In this document: one piece after another, positions 54,982 through 64,000 of the stretch | How the letters are laid out: the number at the start of each line of letters is the position of its first letter | How positions within the stretch are numbered: the stretch's first letter is position 1 | Assembly (NCBI GenBank): GCA_016716705.1 | Contig: JADJVF010000037.1 | Span: 107,423-171,422, forward strand | From: Holophagales bacterium | Lineage (GTDB): Bacteria; Acidobacteriota; Thermoanaerobaculia; UBA5066 | DNA length: 64,000 nucleotides | Direction: 5' to 3' | Program-made: the position numbers and the translations under genes | The notes under the pieces: model-generated | What the model saw: the letters and a program-made list of their open reading frames with translations, nothing else | Database searches by the model: none | Told to the model about the DNA's origin: nothing

Positions 54982-55508
54982 GCCTCCTCGCGAGCGTCGC
55001 GAAGCACCTCGACCTCCGTCGGACGCCCTTCGCGACCGTCGGCGGTGTCGCCCTTGCAATCCGCGGCGTCGCCCGCTCGACCTTCGACGTCGACCTCCTC
55101 ACCCTGGATGTCTCCGTCCTCGCCGACGCCTACTGGGCGCTCGTCACGAGGGATGGCGCGCAGATCGAGATCCGGCGCGGCGACGCGGACGACCCGCTGC
55201 GCGGTCTCGTCCGTCTCCTCTCGCGCGACGAACGCCCCGTCGACGTCTTCGTCGGCCGCGGCTCCTGGCTCGAAGGCGTCGTGAAGCGAGCCGAGCCGTT
55301 CTCGCTGCTCGACACGAGAGTCCCCGTCGTCCGTGCTTCGGACCTCATTCTCCTGAAGCTCCACGCGGGGGGAACACAGGACCTCTGGGACGTGAAGCAG
55401 CTCCTGGACGGCGACCGGGACGGCGAGGTCGCGCACGAGGTGGAATCCCGGCTCGGCGAGGTCCCTCGCGGGGCCGCGATCGCCTGGAAGCGGCTCCGGG
55501 AGGCGTGA
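54978..55508 (+). CDS. AbiEii/MNT-like nucleotidyltransferase
   Basis: A 176-residue protein with a nucleotidyltransferase beta-polymerase fold: FATVGGVALAIRGVARSTFDVDLLTLD, where the Gly pair and DxD-type FDVDLL pattern form the active site, and a later conserved RASDLILLKLHAGGTQDLWDVKQLL. This resembles the catalytic domain of AbiEii-type toxins and of stand-alone minimal nucleotidyltransferases. The GTG start at 54978 overlaps the upstream small gene. It may be the toxin or modifying partner of that small protein. The cognate substrate is unknown. Confidence 0.78.
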   Translation: MSLLASVAKHLDLRRTPFATVGGVALAIRGVARSTFDVDLLTLDVSVLADAYWALVTRDGAQIEIRRGDADDPLRGLVRLLSRDERPVDVFVGRGSWLEGVVKRAEPFSLLDTRVPVVRASDLILLKLHAGGTQDLWDVKQLLDGDRDGEVAHEVESRLGEVPRGAAIAWKRLREA

Positions 55509-55718
55509 AGGCGGGTGCGCAACCGCGTGCGGCACGGAATGCCGTGAGATATCATCGCCGCCTGAGACAGCCTCTGTTTACGGTCCTTGCCTGACGGGAA
55601 GGCGCGCCCCCTAGCGCGCCGGTGATCGAGACGGGCAACCTGCCCGGCGATGCTTCTTTCGCCGCGCGGCCCGCCTCTCCCTCCCCGTCCGCGACCGCTG
55701 CCTGACGGAGGCCCCGCA

Positions 55719-56781
55719 ATGCCCCTGACCCGATTCGGGTGGGACCCTGACTTCGAAGCCCTTTTCGAGAACCACGCGCGCGAGGGGCTCGTCCCCGGCC
55801 GCGTCCTGACCGCGACCCGCGAGACATACCGCCTCGCCACGGCGCTCGGCGACCTCGCCGGCGAGCTCTCAGGCCGTCTCCGCTTCGCCACCGACTCCCC
55901 GTCCGACCTCCCGGCCGTCGGTGACTGGGTCGCCGCGCGGACCTACCCCGGCGACGGCCTCGCCGTCGTCGATGCCGTGCTGCCGCGCCGGACGGCGCTC
56001 GTCCGCCGCGCGGCGGGCCGCCGCGACGAGGCCCAGCTCCTCGCGGCAAACGTCGACCTTCTCCTCGTCGCGGCTCCCCTCGACGGGGACTTTCGCGCGC
56101 GCCGCATCGAGCGCTTCCTCGCCCTCGCACGCGAAGCAGGCGTCCCGCCCGCCGTCGTCCTGACGAAGGCGGACCTCGCGGCCGACCCGGCCGCCTCGCT
56201 CGCGGCCGCCCGCGAGATCTCCGGCAGCGCCCCCGTCGTGGCCGTGAGCGTTCCTCTGGGCCGCGGCCTCGACGAGCTGTCGACGCTGCTCGTCCCCGCC
56301 GTACCGCGGCCCTCCTCGGGCCCTCCGGCGCCGGCAAGTCGACCTCGTAAACGCCCTCCTCGGCGAGGCGCGCCAGGCGACGCGCGAGGTCCGCGACGCG
56401 GACCAGCGCGGCCGCCACGCGACGACGCACCGCGAGCTCTTCGCTCTTCCCTCGGGGGCGCTTCTCGTCGACACCCCCGGCCTGCGGGAGCTCGCGCTCT
56501 GGGACGCCTCGGACGGCATCGCCGCGACGTTCGACGAGGTCTCCGCCCTCGCCCCGGCGTGCCGCTTCCGCGACTGCCGCCACGAGGCCGAGCCGGGCTG
56601 CGCGGTCCGCGAGGCTGCGGACGCGGGCAGCCTCGACTCTGGCCGCATCGCGGCCTGGGAGAAGCTCCGCCGCGAGGAGGAAGCTCTCGAGATGCGCCGG
56701 ACGCTCGGCCCCGCGCGCGCCGAACGCCTCCGCTGGAAGCGGATCATGGGCGGCGCGAAGGGACCGCAGAAACTCGGCTGA
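55719..56781 (+). CDS. rsgA: Ribosome small-subunit GTPase RsgA, two frame breaks
   Basis: A circularly permuted GTPase for late maturation of the 30S subunit. An N-terminal OB-fold (about 30-100) includes LPAVGDWVAAR. The G4 motif LTKADL comes before the P-loop GPSGAGKST (56318-56344), then DTPG and a zinc site CRFRDCRHEAEPGC. The OB-fold, the P-loop and the rest lie in three frames: breaks near 56307 and at 56343-56345, the second where one C is missing from TCGACC(C)TCGTA. The restored length is about 354 residues. GGAGG lies seven bases before the ATG at 55719. RsgA is rarely inactivated, so error is favoured. The 210 bases upstream hold only a GC-rich hairpin (GGCGCGCC and GCGCGCC, 55601-55620). 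Confidence 0.88.
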
Positions 56782-56796
56782 GGAGCGGGGTCTGGT

Positions 56797-57741
56797 CTAC
56801 GTTCCACACTCTGCCGGGGTATCCGGACCGGCTCCAGCCCGCCGGTTCCAGGCCCGCTGGAGAAGCGGCGTCAGCACGACCGCGAGGCCCGCCGTCGCGA
56901 TGCCGAAAACGACGTCCGTGACGTAGTGGAACCGCCCGTAGAACGTGGAGACGTAGAGCGAGAGGATGACCGGCGCGAGGATCCAGAACGTCGGGCGGTG
57001 GTACTTCCACGCCATGACCCACATGACCGTGGCCGCGGCGGCGTGTGGGCTGGGGAGAGAACCGCCCGCGAAGTGCGCCCGGGTCCGGATGAGCTCCCCC
57101 ACCCACGTGAACAGCCACCCGTCGAGCGGAACGCGGAACCGGTCGGCCATCCAGTACATCGGGCTGGCGACCGGAAAGAAGATGAAGCCGGCGTCGCACA
57201 GGACGTTCGCCAGGCCCAGCGCGAGAAAGTACTCCTCGGCCGCCGCCCGACCCCGCCGGACCCACAGGACCGCGCAGAGGACGGGGTAGAGGGGAATGTA
57301 GACGACGTAGCAGAACATCATCCACTCGGTGAGGGAGGGCGTGACGAATCGCTCCAGCCACAGCGTGGGCTGGACTCCGAAGAGCCACGCCTCGAACGCC
57401 AGGACGAAGTCGTCGAGGAAGCGTCCGTGGAGGATCAGCTGCAGGGAGTCGACGGCCCCGAACAGGTAGGCGTACGAGAGCGAGACCGTCGCCGTGCGGA
57501 GGAAGAACGCGAGGACGGGGCGCCGGACCCGCGGCATCACGGCGGCCGCGGCCAGGACGGCGACCGCGACACCGGCGTTCTTCACGACCAGGAGAAGCCA
57601 CCCCGGGACGTCCGTCCGGAATCCCACCGCGAGCAGGCTGAAGAGCGCGAGGGTCACGAGGATGACCGCGTCGGCCGCCCGCAGCTCCACCCTTCCGAAG
57701 ATCCGCCGCGCCCTGTCGTCTCCCGTACGCCTGTCGGTCAT
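56797..57741 (-). CDS. PAP2-family membrane phosphatase/transferase
   Basis: A 314-residue protein with about seven hydrophobic helices. The PAP2 phosphatase motifs are SLPSPHAAAATVMW and FYGRFHYVTDVVFG, with the two catalytic His residues and a nearby Arg. The long N-terminal membrane part and FFPVASPMYW resemble the inositol-phosphoceramide synthase/glycosylation-type PAP2 group rather than BacA-like undecaprenyl phosphatases. The substrate is probably a lipid phosphate. It is convergent with rsgA (15-base gap) and follows the CPBP gene on the same strand by 10 bases. Confidence 0.85.
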   Translation of the reverse strand: MTDRRTGDDRARRIFGRVELRAADAVILVTLALFSLLAVGFRTDVPGWLLLVVKNAGVAVAVLAAAAVMPRVRRPVLAFFLRTATVSLSYAYLFGAVDSLQLILHGRFLDDFVLAFEAWLFGVQPTLWLERFVTPSLTEWMMFCYVVYIPLYPVLCAVLWVRRGRAAAEEYFLALGLANVLCDAGFIFFPVASPMYWMADRFRVPLDGWLFTWVGELIRTRAHFAGGSLPSPHAAAATVMWVMAWKYHRPTFWILAPVILSLYVSTFYGRFHYVTDVVFGIATAGLAVVLTPLLQRAWNRRAGAGPDTPAECGT

Positions 57742-57751
57742 CGCCTGTCCG

Positions 57752-58447
57752 CTACCGGCAGACGATGAAGAGGTCGAGGGAGAGGCCCAGTACCCAGTGG
57801 GTCAGGAGCGGGACGAGGAGGGACCGCGAACGGAATGCGATGACGCCCCACGCGAGACCGCCCAGCACCGCGCCGAGGGTCTCCCCGAAGGGCTTTCCGA
57901 CGTGCAGGGCTGCCGAGAGGGCCGTCTGGACGAGGATGGCGTTCCAGTCCCCCATCTCCTCGCGCAGTCCGAACTGGACGAAGCCCCGGAAACCGAATTC
58001 CCAGCCCGCGTAGAAAGCCAGGTAGGCGAGAGCGTGGCCCGCGAAGGCGAGCGGACCGTCGCCCGCGGCCCGGTTGAGGGGGTAGACGGCGAGAAACTCC
58101 GGCATCCGGGATGCCGAGAGGCTCAGGAGCGCCATCACCGGAGCCACGACGGCGAAGGCCTTCCATCCGAAAGAGAGGTCCCCCAGCCGCACCCCGTAGG
58201 CCGAGAGCGGCTCGCGAAAAACGAACCGCACGACGAGTGCGGGAATCAGGCCGAGAAGGACGAACGCCGAAGAGAAGGTGAAGAGCCCTGCGGTCAGCTC
58301 CCTGTTTCCACCCAGGACGAAGGAGGAAGCCAGGTGCCGGAAGTAGAACGGCTTGCTTCCGAGATAGAAGAAGAGGATCCCGAGGACCGCCGCGCCGACG
58401 ATGACGATGGTCGCCTTGCGGCTGATGGAAGGGAATAATCCCGCCAT
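57752..58447 (-). CDS. CPBP-family intramembrane protease
   Basis: A 231-residue protein with about seven hydrophobic segments. The family motifs are a Glu-containing WEFGFRGFVQFG (in place of EExxxR, one Glu is replaced) followed by SAALHVGKPFGE and THWVLGLSLDLF, with His residues that would bind the metal. These proteins cleave within membranes (Rce1-like) or act in bacteriocin self-immunity. The loss of one Glu in the first motif leaves activity uncertain. It lies between the PAP2 gene and the broken epimerase gene, all on the minus strand. Confidence 0.8.
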   Translation of the reverse strand: MAGLFPSISRKATIVIVGAAVLGILFFYLGSKPFYFRHLASSFVLGGNRELTAGLFTFSSAFVLLGLIPALVVRFVFREPLSAYGVRLGDLSFGWKAFAVVAPVMALLSLSASRMPEFLAVYPLNRAAGDGPLAFAGHALAYLAFYAGWEFGFRGFVQFGLREEMGDWNAILVQTALSAALHVGKPFGETLGAVLGGLAWGVIAFRSRSLLVPLLTHWVLGLSLDLFIVCR

Positions 58448-58471
58448 TCACGGGCGGTTCCGGGTGACGGA

Positions 58472-59545
58472 TCACCGGGCACTCCCAGGACTGCAGCCAT
58501 TCGAGGGTCCGGCGGGAGGCCCTCCCGGAGGGGAGTGATCCGGTAGCCGAGCTCGCGCTCGGCCTTCGCGCTGGAGTAGGCCCAGTCCACCAGGAACGTC
58601 TCCACCCACCCGGGCGTGATCCTGGGGTAGAGACCGAACCACTCGGCCTTGAGCCTCTCCAGGCTCGCGTACGACATCGCGACCGGCCTCGGCAGGCCGA
58701 TCTGGATGTGCTTCTTTCCCGTCAGTTCGTCCACGAGCCGAAGGAGGCCCGAGAGCGAGACGTTCTCGCCTCCGAGGATGTACCGCTCCCCGATCCGCCC
58801 CTTCTCCATCGCAAGGAGGTGACCTTCGACGAGGTCGTCCACGAACGCGTAGTTCCCGACGTTCTCGCCCCGGCCGGGGACGACCGGGAACCTCCCGCGG
58901 GCCGTAGTCGTCGATCATCAGGGGAGACCGAGTTCCCTCGGTTCGCTTCCCGGGGCCGTAGACCCGTGTCGGGTGGACGACCACGATCGGGATTCCCGGG
59001 CAGCCAGCTCCAGAGCCTCCCTCTCGGCGACGGACTTGGTCTCTTCGTACTCCGTGAGAAAACGGGGCGTCGCCTCGGCGTCTCCTCGTTCCCGACGACA
59101 CCTCGGACGTTGGCCCGAAGACGACGACCGTCGACGTGTAGACGATGCGCCGGACGCCGGCCTCCGCCGCCGCCTCGAAGACGTTCCGGGTGCCCTCGAC
59201 GTTGAGACGGAAGAACGTCGAAGGGTCCTTCGCCCAGTTCCGGGCGTAGGCGGCGAGGTGAAACACCTCGGTACAGCCGGCAACGGCGCGACGGAGCGAG
59301 TCGCGGTCGAGGATGTCGCCCTCCACCCACTCCAGGCGCTCGGCGCCGGCGGCTCGTTCGCTCGTCGGTCGTGCCAACCCTCGTACGGATCGGCCCCGGG
59401 CCAGAAGGGATGCGACGAGCCGGCCACCGACAAACCCCGTCCCGCCCGTGACGAAGACCGGTCCAGGGCTCAGATCGACTCCCGCCTGCCGGGTGCGAGG
59501 CCGCTCCGATGCCGATTCCGGTTCATTCGCAACGAATGCTAGCAC
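58472..59545 (-). pseudogene. NAD-dependent epimerase/dehydratase (SDR), frame-broken
   Basis: The Rossmann motif VFVTGGTGFVGG opens the protein, followed by EVFHLAAYARNW, NVEGTRNVFEAAAEAGV and YTSTVVVFG. The catalytic TEYEETKSVAE (Tyr-x3-Lys) and VHPTRVYGPG follow, then, in a third frame, DDLVEGHLLAMEKG and YRITPLREGL. Conserved segments alternate among three frames, with changes near 59090, 59000, 58900 and 58520, so at least four indels. That many breaks in one gene favours a true pseudogene or a poor local consensus. An extended SDR of this sort would be about 345 residues and act on a nucleotide sugar or a hopanoid-like substrate. The start is a GTG at 59545. Confidence 0.72.
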
Positions 59546-59577
59546 TCACACCACACCCGGCCTGACCGCAGGAACGA

Positions 59578-62500
59578 TCAGTCCTCCTCCTCGCCCGCCT
59601 CCTCCTTCTTCGGCGCCTTCACGTCGAGCCGCGTCGTCGCCTTCTCCGTCCCTGCCGCGATTTCGACGGTGTAGCGGCCGGGCGGCAGGTACCGTTCGCG
59701 CGTCTTGCGGAGCGGGTCGGCGAGAAGATCGGCGATCTCGCGGGGCGTTGCCATCCGGCCCGCCTCGTCGGCGGCCTCGTCCTCGTCTGCCGCCGGATCC
59801 ATCTCCGTCTCCCCGGATTTCTCCTCCGACTTCGGCGCGGCCTCCGCCGCGTCCTTCTTCATCGCCTCCTCGTTCGCGTCGGCGCGCGCGGGATCGGCCG
59901 AGAGGTCGTAGTCGACGGCGTTGAAGCCGGCGACCGACGGGACCGTCCACTCCTTCCAGAGGCGCCCCTTAGCGTCCCGGACGGCGATCGTCGTGCTGCC
60001 GGCGGCCGCTCGTCCCGCCCACCACGCGAGGCTCCGCGTCGCCGGGACCCGGTACCACGAGAAGAACTCGTTCTCGCCGTAACCGCGGCGGCGCTCCCAG
60101 GTGGCGGCCTTCACCTTGAAGGCGTGGAGGGTTTTCTTCGCCACCTCGGGCGTCAGCTCGCGCAGGCTGGCGGCCTCGGCGACGAACGCGCTCCGGCCGT
60201 GCGTCCCGAGGACGACGTCTCCTCCCCTGGGGTGAATGGCGAGGTCGTGGACGGGCACGTGAGGAAGGCCTCCGGTGAGCGCGCTCCAGGTGGCGCCCCG
60301 GTCGAGCGAGACGAACGCGCCGGCGTCCGTCGCGGCCCAGAGGAGGTGCCTGGCCTTCGGGTCCTCGCGGACGGAATTGACCGGCTCGTCCGGCAGGCCG
60401 GCGGCGATCGACGTCCACGTCGCGCCGAAGTCGGCCGACTTCCAGACGTACGGGGCGAAGTCGTCGTTCCGAAGGCCGCTCTGCGAGACGAAGACCGTCC
60501 CCTCGTCGTGCGCCGACGCGACGACGCGCGTCACCCAGCGCTCCTTCGCGAGCCCCTTCGAGAGGTCCTTCCAGGTGGCGCCGCCGTCCCGCGTCCCCCA
60601 GACCTTCCCCTCGTCGGTCCCGACGTAGAGGAGGCCGAACGTCTTCGGCGACTCGGAGATCGTCGTGATCGTCCCGAACGGCACGTCGCCCGGCTCGCGC
60701 GGCGACGTCAGGTCGGGGCTCACGGCCGTCCACGTCTCGCCGCGATCGAAGGAGCGCCAGAGCTTCTGCGTCCCGAACCAGAGGATGTCCCTCGAGTGGG
60801 GCGAGAGGAGGAACGGGGTCACCCAGTTGTAGCGCAGGGCCGGCTCGCCGAGCGCGTGGCGCGGCCGGAAGCGGACTCGCTCGCCCGTCTTCACGTTCAG
60901 CCGGCTCGCGTGACCGAACTGCGAGGCCGTGTAGACGACGTTCGGGTCCTTCGGGTCGATCTCGATCCAGGAACCGTCGCCGCCGAAGATGGCCTTCCAC
61001 GCGTCGCGACTCGTCTTCCCGGAGACGTAGGTCGACGGGCCGCGCATCACGCCGTTGTCCTGCAGGCCGCAGACGACGTTGTACGGCTCCGCCGAGTCGA
61101 CGGCGATCGTCGTGATCTGCCCGACGGGGAGATTGTTCACCTTCGTCCAGGTCTGGCCGCCGTCCCAGGAGAGGTTCAGGCCGCCGTCGTTGCCGAGGGC
61201 GACGTGGCGCGCGTCACCGGGGGCAAAACGGAGAGCATGGTGGTCGCCGTGAACGCCGAGGCGATCGAGACCGCGCCACGACTTCCCGCCGTCGTCGGAG
61301 CCGACGAGCGGCACCCCTGCCACGTAAACCTTCTCGGCGTCTTCGGGCGAGACCCAGATCTTCCCGAAGTAGTAGCCGTAGCTGTAGGCGACCTTCTCGA
61401 GGGAGACGTCGTGCGTCTTCTTCCAGGTGTCGCCCGAATCGCCCGACCGGTAGACCTCCTTGCCGACGGTCTCCACCTCGACCATCTGGCGGTCCGCGTC
61501 GTCGACGTAGGCGACGACGTCGGCGAGCTTCACCTTGCCCGATGCGACGTCCTTCTGGAGCGTCCGGGCCTTCAGCTCCTTCGGGAAGTCGTTCGCACGG
61601 AGGAAGCGTTCCACGACGGCCGTTTCCAGCCGGGCGAACTGCTCCGCGGAAAGCGCCTTCAGCCGGCGCGGGGTCAGCTCGCCGGGAGGAGTCTCCTCGT
61701 CCCTCTCGCCGGGCCTCCTCGCCTGGTTGTCGACGACGGCGTAGACGGTTCCGGGACGGGCGGGCGTGACGGCGAGGCCGATGCGCCCGACGACGTCCCC
61801 CTGCGGCAGACCGCCGGCAAGACGGGTCCAGGTCGTCCCTCCGTCCCTCGAACGGTAGATCCCGCTCCCGGGCCCCGACTCGAGGAAGTTCCACGGCTTG
61901 CGGTCGCGCTCCCAGAGCGCGGCATAGAGGAGCGACGCATCTTCCGAGTCCTGGACGACGTCGATGGCCCCGGTGCGTCCCGGCCCGCCGAGGACCTTCG
62001 TCCAGCTCTTCCCGCCGTCCGTCGTCCGGTAGAGGCCCCGATCGCCGCCGTCGGTGTAGAGCGGCCCGAGCGCGGCGACGAAGACGGTGTCGGGCGTGCG
62101 TGCGTCGACGAGGATCTTTCCGACGTGGTGCGAGTCCCGGAGGCCCGTGTTCGCCCACGTCTTCCCGCCGTCGACCGACTTGAACACCCCGGTCCCGGCG
62201 TAGGACGTCCGGCTGGAGTTCGCCTCGCCGGTCCCCGCCCAGAGGACGCCTTCCTCGGCGTCGCCGACGGCGAAGGCGCCGATCGTCATCGACGACTCGC
62301 GGTCGAAGAGCGGTGTCCAGCTCCCGCCCTTGTTGTCGGTGCGCCAGAGACCTCCCGAAGCGAACGCGGCGAAGAGGGTCGGGCCGGCTGCGCGGGCCGT
62401 CGAGGTCGACGATCCGCCTCCCCGGACCTCGGGCCCGACGTTCCGGAACCGCAGATTCGCGAAGGGAGTCGACTGCTCCATTGCGATTCGGCGCTCGTAG

Positions 62501-62645
62501 CCGGCGAGGCGTGTCGCAGAAGTCGTTCCCCTGGCGGGAGGGTGGAAACGCGCCGCCTCTTCGGTCTTGGTGGCGAGCAGGGCGGCGGAAGCGGGCACGG
62601 CCAGGAGGAGGGCCACGATCGGACGACGGGAGTGGTTCGGATCAT
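59578..62645 (-). CDS. Large secreted BNR/sortilin-type beta-propeller protein, one frame break
   Basis: About 1020 residues. An N-terminal signal (VALLLAVPASAALLA) is joined after a frame change to the body. Many Asp-box/BNR repeats follow: TDNKGGSWTPLF, SVDGGKTWANTG, TTDGGKSWTKVL, SRDGGTTWTRLA, SGDSGDTWKK, SDDGGKSWRG, SWDGGQTWTKV, SFDRGETWTAV, TRDGGATWKDL and SLDRGATWSAL. This is the VPS10/sortilin-like propeller pattern of large secreted proteins, common in Acidobacteria and Bacteroidetes. A C-terminal Ala/Glu/Lys-rich linker and a beta domain (RYTVEIAAGTEKATTRLDV) close it. The ATG at 62645 is chosen because it leads into the signal after a one-base shift; without it the frame is open to 62838. 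It may be a sugar- or peptide-binding protein; the enzyme role is unknown. Confidence 0.8.
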
Positions 62646-62707
62646 CCCGGGAATCGTACAGGCCGGACGAGCCCCGGATTCCGGGCCGTGTCGTATAACC
62701 GCGGCCG

Positions 62708-63673
62708 ATGAAGCTCATCACGTTCGTCCGCCCGGGGGGGGATTCCGCCGGCCTCCCCGGCCTCATGCTCCCCGGCGCGGGAATCATCGACCTCGGCCGG
62801 GCCTCCGAAGCCTTCCGCGGACTCTCGGTCCTCGACATCGTCCGGCGCAGCGAGGAGCTCTTCCCGGAGGCCCTCGTCCTGTCGACCGGAGAGGCTTCGC
62901 TCCCGAGCGGCAGCCTCCTCCGCGAGGACGAGGTCCGGCTCCTCGCGCCGCTGCCGCGCCCCGTCTCGATGCGAGACGGCTACGCCTTCCGCCAGCACGT
63001 CGAAACGGCCCGCAGGAACCGCGGGATGGCGATGATCCCCGAGTTCGACGAGTTCCCCGTCTTCTACTTCACGAACGCCCTCGCCGTCATCGGGCCGGGC
63101 GAGCTCCGCGTCGGCCGGCGCCGCCTCGAGAAGCTCGACTTCGAGCTGGAGTGCTTCGCCGTGATCGGGAAGCGGGTGACGAACCCGACGCTGGAGGAGG
63201 CCGACGACGCGATCCTCGGGTACGGCGTGATGAACGACTTCTCGGCGCGCACCCTCCAGATGGAGGAGATGAAGCGGAACGTCGGGCCGGGCAAGGGCAA
63301 CGATTTCGCGACCGCCATCGGCCCCTGGCTCGTCACGAAGGACGAGCTGTCGAACCGGATCTCGCCCTCGCCCCGGGGCAACGTCCTTCACGCCCGGATG
63401 ACGGCGCACGTCAACGGCGTCCAGGTCTCCGAGGGCAACGTCGCGCAGATGAACTGGACCTTCGCCCAGATCGTCCAGCGCGCCGCCGACGGGGTGACGC
63501 TCGAGCCGGGCGAGGTGATCGGATCGGGGACGGTCGGTACCGGCTGCTTCCTCGAGCTGAACGGCTCGGGAATCACGAAGGACCAGTGGCTGCGCCCGGG
63601 CGACGTCGTGGAGCTCGCCATCGACGGCCTCGGGGCCCTGACGAACAGAATCGTCGAGGACCCGGCGAGATGA
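62708..63673 (+). CDS. Fumarylacetoacetate hydrolase family protein
   Basis: A 321-residue protein with the FAH fold: MRDGYAFRQHVETARRN, FYFTNALAVIGPGELRVG, LDFELECFAVIGKRVTNPT and VMNDFSARTLQMEEMKRNVGPGKGNDFATAIGPWLVT, with the metal-binding Glu and Asp residues, then GSGTVGTGCFLELNG. The family hydrolyses C-C bonds in aromatic-acid breakdown (fumarylacetoacetase, acylpyruvases, ring-cleavage hydratases). It stands divergently from the propeller-protein gene and its stop overlaps the DinB-like gene's ATG. The precise substrate is not clear. Confidence 0.9.
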   Translation: MKLITFVRPGGDSAGLPGLMLPGAGIIDLGRASEAFRGLSVLDIVRRSEELFPEALVLSTGEASLPSGSLLREDEVRLLAPLPRPVSMRDGYAFRQHVETARRNRGMAMIPEFDEFPVFYFTNALAVIGPGELRVGRRRLEKLDFELECFAVIGKRVTNPTLEEADDAILGYGVMNDFSARTLQMEEMKRNVGPGKGNDFATAIGPWLVTKDELSNRISPSPRGNVLHARMTAHVNGVQVSEGNVAQMNWTFAQIVQRAADGVTLEPGEVIGSGTVGTGCFLELNGSGITKDQWLRPGDVVELAIDGLGALTNRIVEDPAR

Positions 63674-64000
63674 AGGACGACCTCTTCGCGCTCCAGGACT
63701 ACAACCTCTGGGCGAACAAGCTCCTCCTCGAGTCGCTCGCGCCGCTCCCGCACGAGGAGTACGTCCGGGAGATGGGAGGAGGCTGGCCTCGATCCGCGCC
63801 TCGCTCGTCCACCTCGCGGGGCGACCCCGCGCGTGGGCGGAGCGCTTCGACGGACGCGACGCGACGGCCCTGCCGGGTGTCGAGGACGTTCCTACGCTCT
63901 CCGACGCCGCGCGGATGCTGAACGACGCCGACGCGCGGATTTCCACGCCTTTCGCGACGCTGAGCCGGAGCGCCTCCAGGCGCCGCCTCACCTGGAAGAA
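63670..64000 (+). CDS. DinB-family protein (partial at window end), frame-broken
   Basis: The ATG at 63670 overlaps the preceding stop (ATGA). The first 38 residues, MKDDLFALQDYNLWANKLLL, carry the DinB/YfiT pattern (a conserved Tyr-Asn-x-Trp-Ala-Asn helix). After about 63782 the frame written ends at 63921, but another frame continues the family pattern: SIRASLVHLAG, AWAERFDGRDATALP and a helix to the window end. A frame break is therefore likely. DinB proteins are four-helix metal-binding thiol-dependent enzymes or damage-inducible proteins of uncertain function. Confidence 0.75.

Noticed and set aside
55601..55660. Small RNA or riboswitch before rsgA
   Set aside because: Only one GC-rich hairpin and a short repeat of CCCGGCGA-like sequence are present; no known motif or promoter was recognised.
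1..64000. tRNA or rRNA genes
   Set aside because: No TTCGA-loop/acceptor pattern or rRNA-like conserved stretch was noticed on either strand; an automated search could still find one.

Overview
The window is GC-rich (third codon positions are almost all G or C) and bacterial. The best taxonomic hint is a VWFA-related protein of the acidobacterial type at 34.7-36.4 kb. A secreted protein at 32.4-33.5 kb ends in a beta domain that I associate, from memory, with Acidobacteriota. I infer an Acidobacteriota genome or metagenome bin. No tRNA, rRNA, CRISPR array, transposase or prophage gene was seen, and no stretch over 300 bases lacks a gene. Many genes carry single-base frame breaks (radical SAM, several kinases, biotin carrier, outer-membrane barrel, YyaL-like protein, RsgA, epimerase, DinB). 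Conserved sequence resumes at once in another frame, two breaks sit in homopolymers, and the affected genes are unrelated. Consensus sequencing error is therefore more likely than general decay, and I annotate across the breaks.

Layout. 0-3 kb: an ArsP/YraQ-type permease, a radical SAM/SPASM enzyme of the kind that matures tungsten oxidoreductases, and a ferritin-like protein. 3-21 kb: a block of eight signalling genes (receiver-GGDEF, BarA-like hybrid kinase with HPt, lone receivers, degenerate GGDEF-EAL, PAS/GAF kinase, receiver-kinase). Inside it is the most unusual gene of the window (8.1-12.9 kb): a copper P1B-type ATPase continuous in one frame with an ethylene-receptor-like copper-binding membrane domain, two PAS domains, a histidine kinase and a receiver. 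21-24 kb: an ABC exporter and moaA, the latter behind a probable molybdenum-cofactor riboswitch. 24-31 kb: eight minus-strand genes forming a sodium circuit: a biotin-dependent, Na+-pumping acyl-CoA decarboxylase (alpha, gamma, biotin, beta), an NhaD-like antiporter, a fluoride channel, a DUF190 protein and an SSS symporter. 31-40.5 kb: AMP nucleosidase, a secreted SGNH-like lipoprotein, a polysaccharide deacetylase, the VWFA protein, phosphoglycerate mutase and a phosphonate/phosphite-type ABC transporter.

40.6-49.3 kb: a respiratory module. ModA and two ArsR-family regulators precede an operon for a decaheme MtrA/DmsE cytochrome, an MtrB/PioB outer-membrane barrel, a triheme cytochrome, a four-cluster ferredoxin subunit, a Tat-exported molybdopterin oxidoreductase with a likely Cys ligand, and a TorD-type chaperone. 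Together they look like an outer-membrane electron conduit serving a molybdoenzyme whose substrate (arsenate or another chalcogen/pnictogen oxyanion?) cannot be read from sequence. The moaA riboswitch, ModA and this enzyme form a molybdenum theme.

49.4-64 kb is mixed: DUF3592 protein, truncated EamA permease, YyaL-type thioredoxin-fold protein fused to a DsbD-N-like domain, a perfect 27-bp hairpin, chromate transporter, a small protein plus nucleotidyltransferase pair, RsgA, PAP2 and CPBP membrane enzymes, a broken NAD-dependent epimerase, a large sortilin/BNR-repeat protein, a fumarylacetoacetase-family enzyme and a DinB-like protein cut by the window end.
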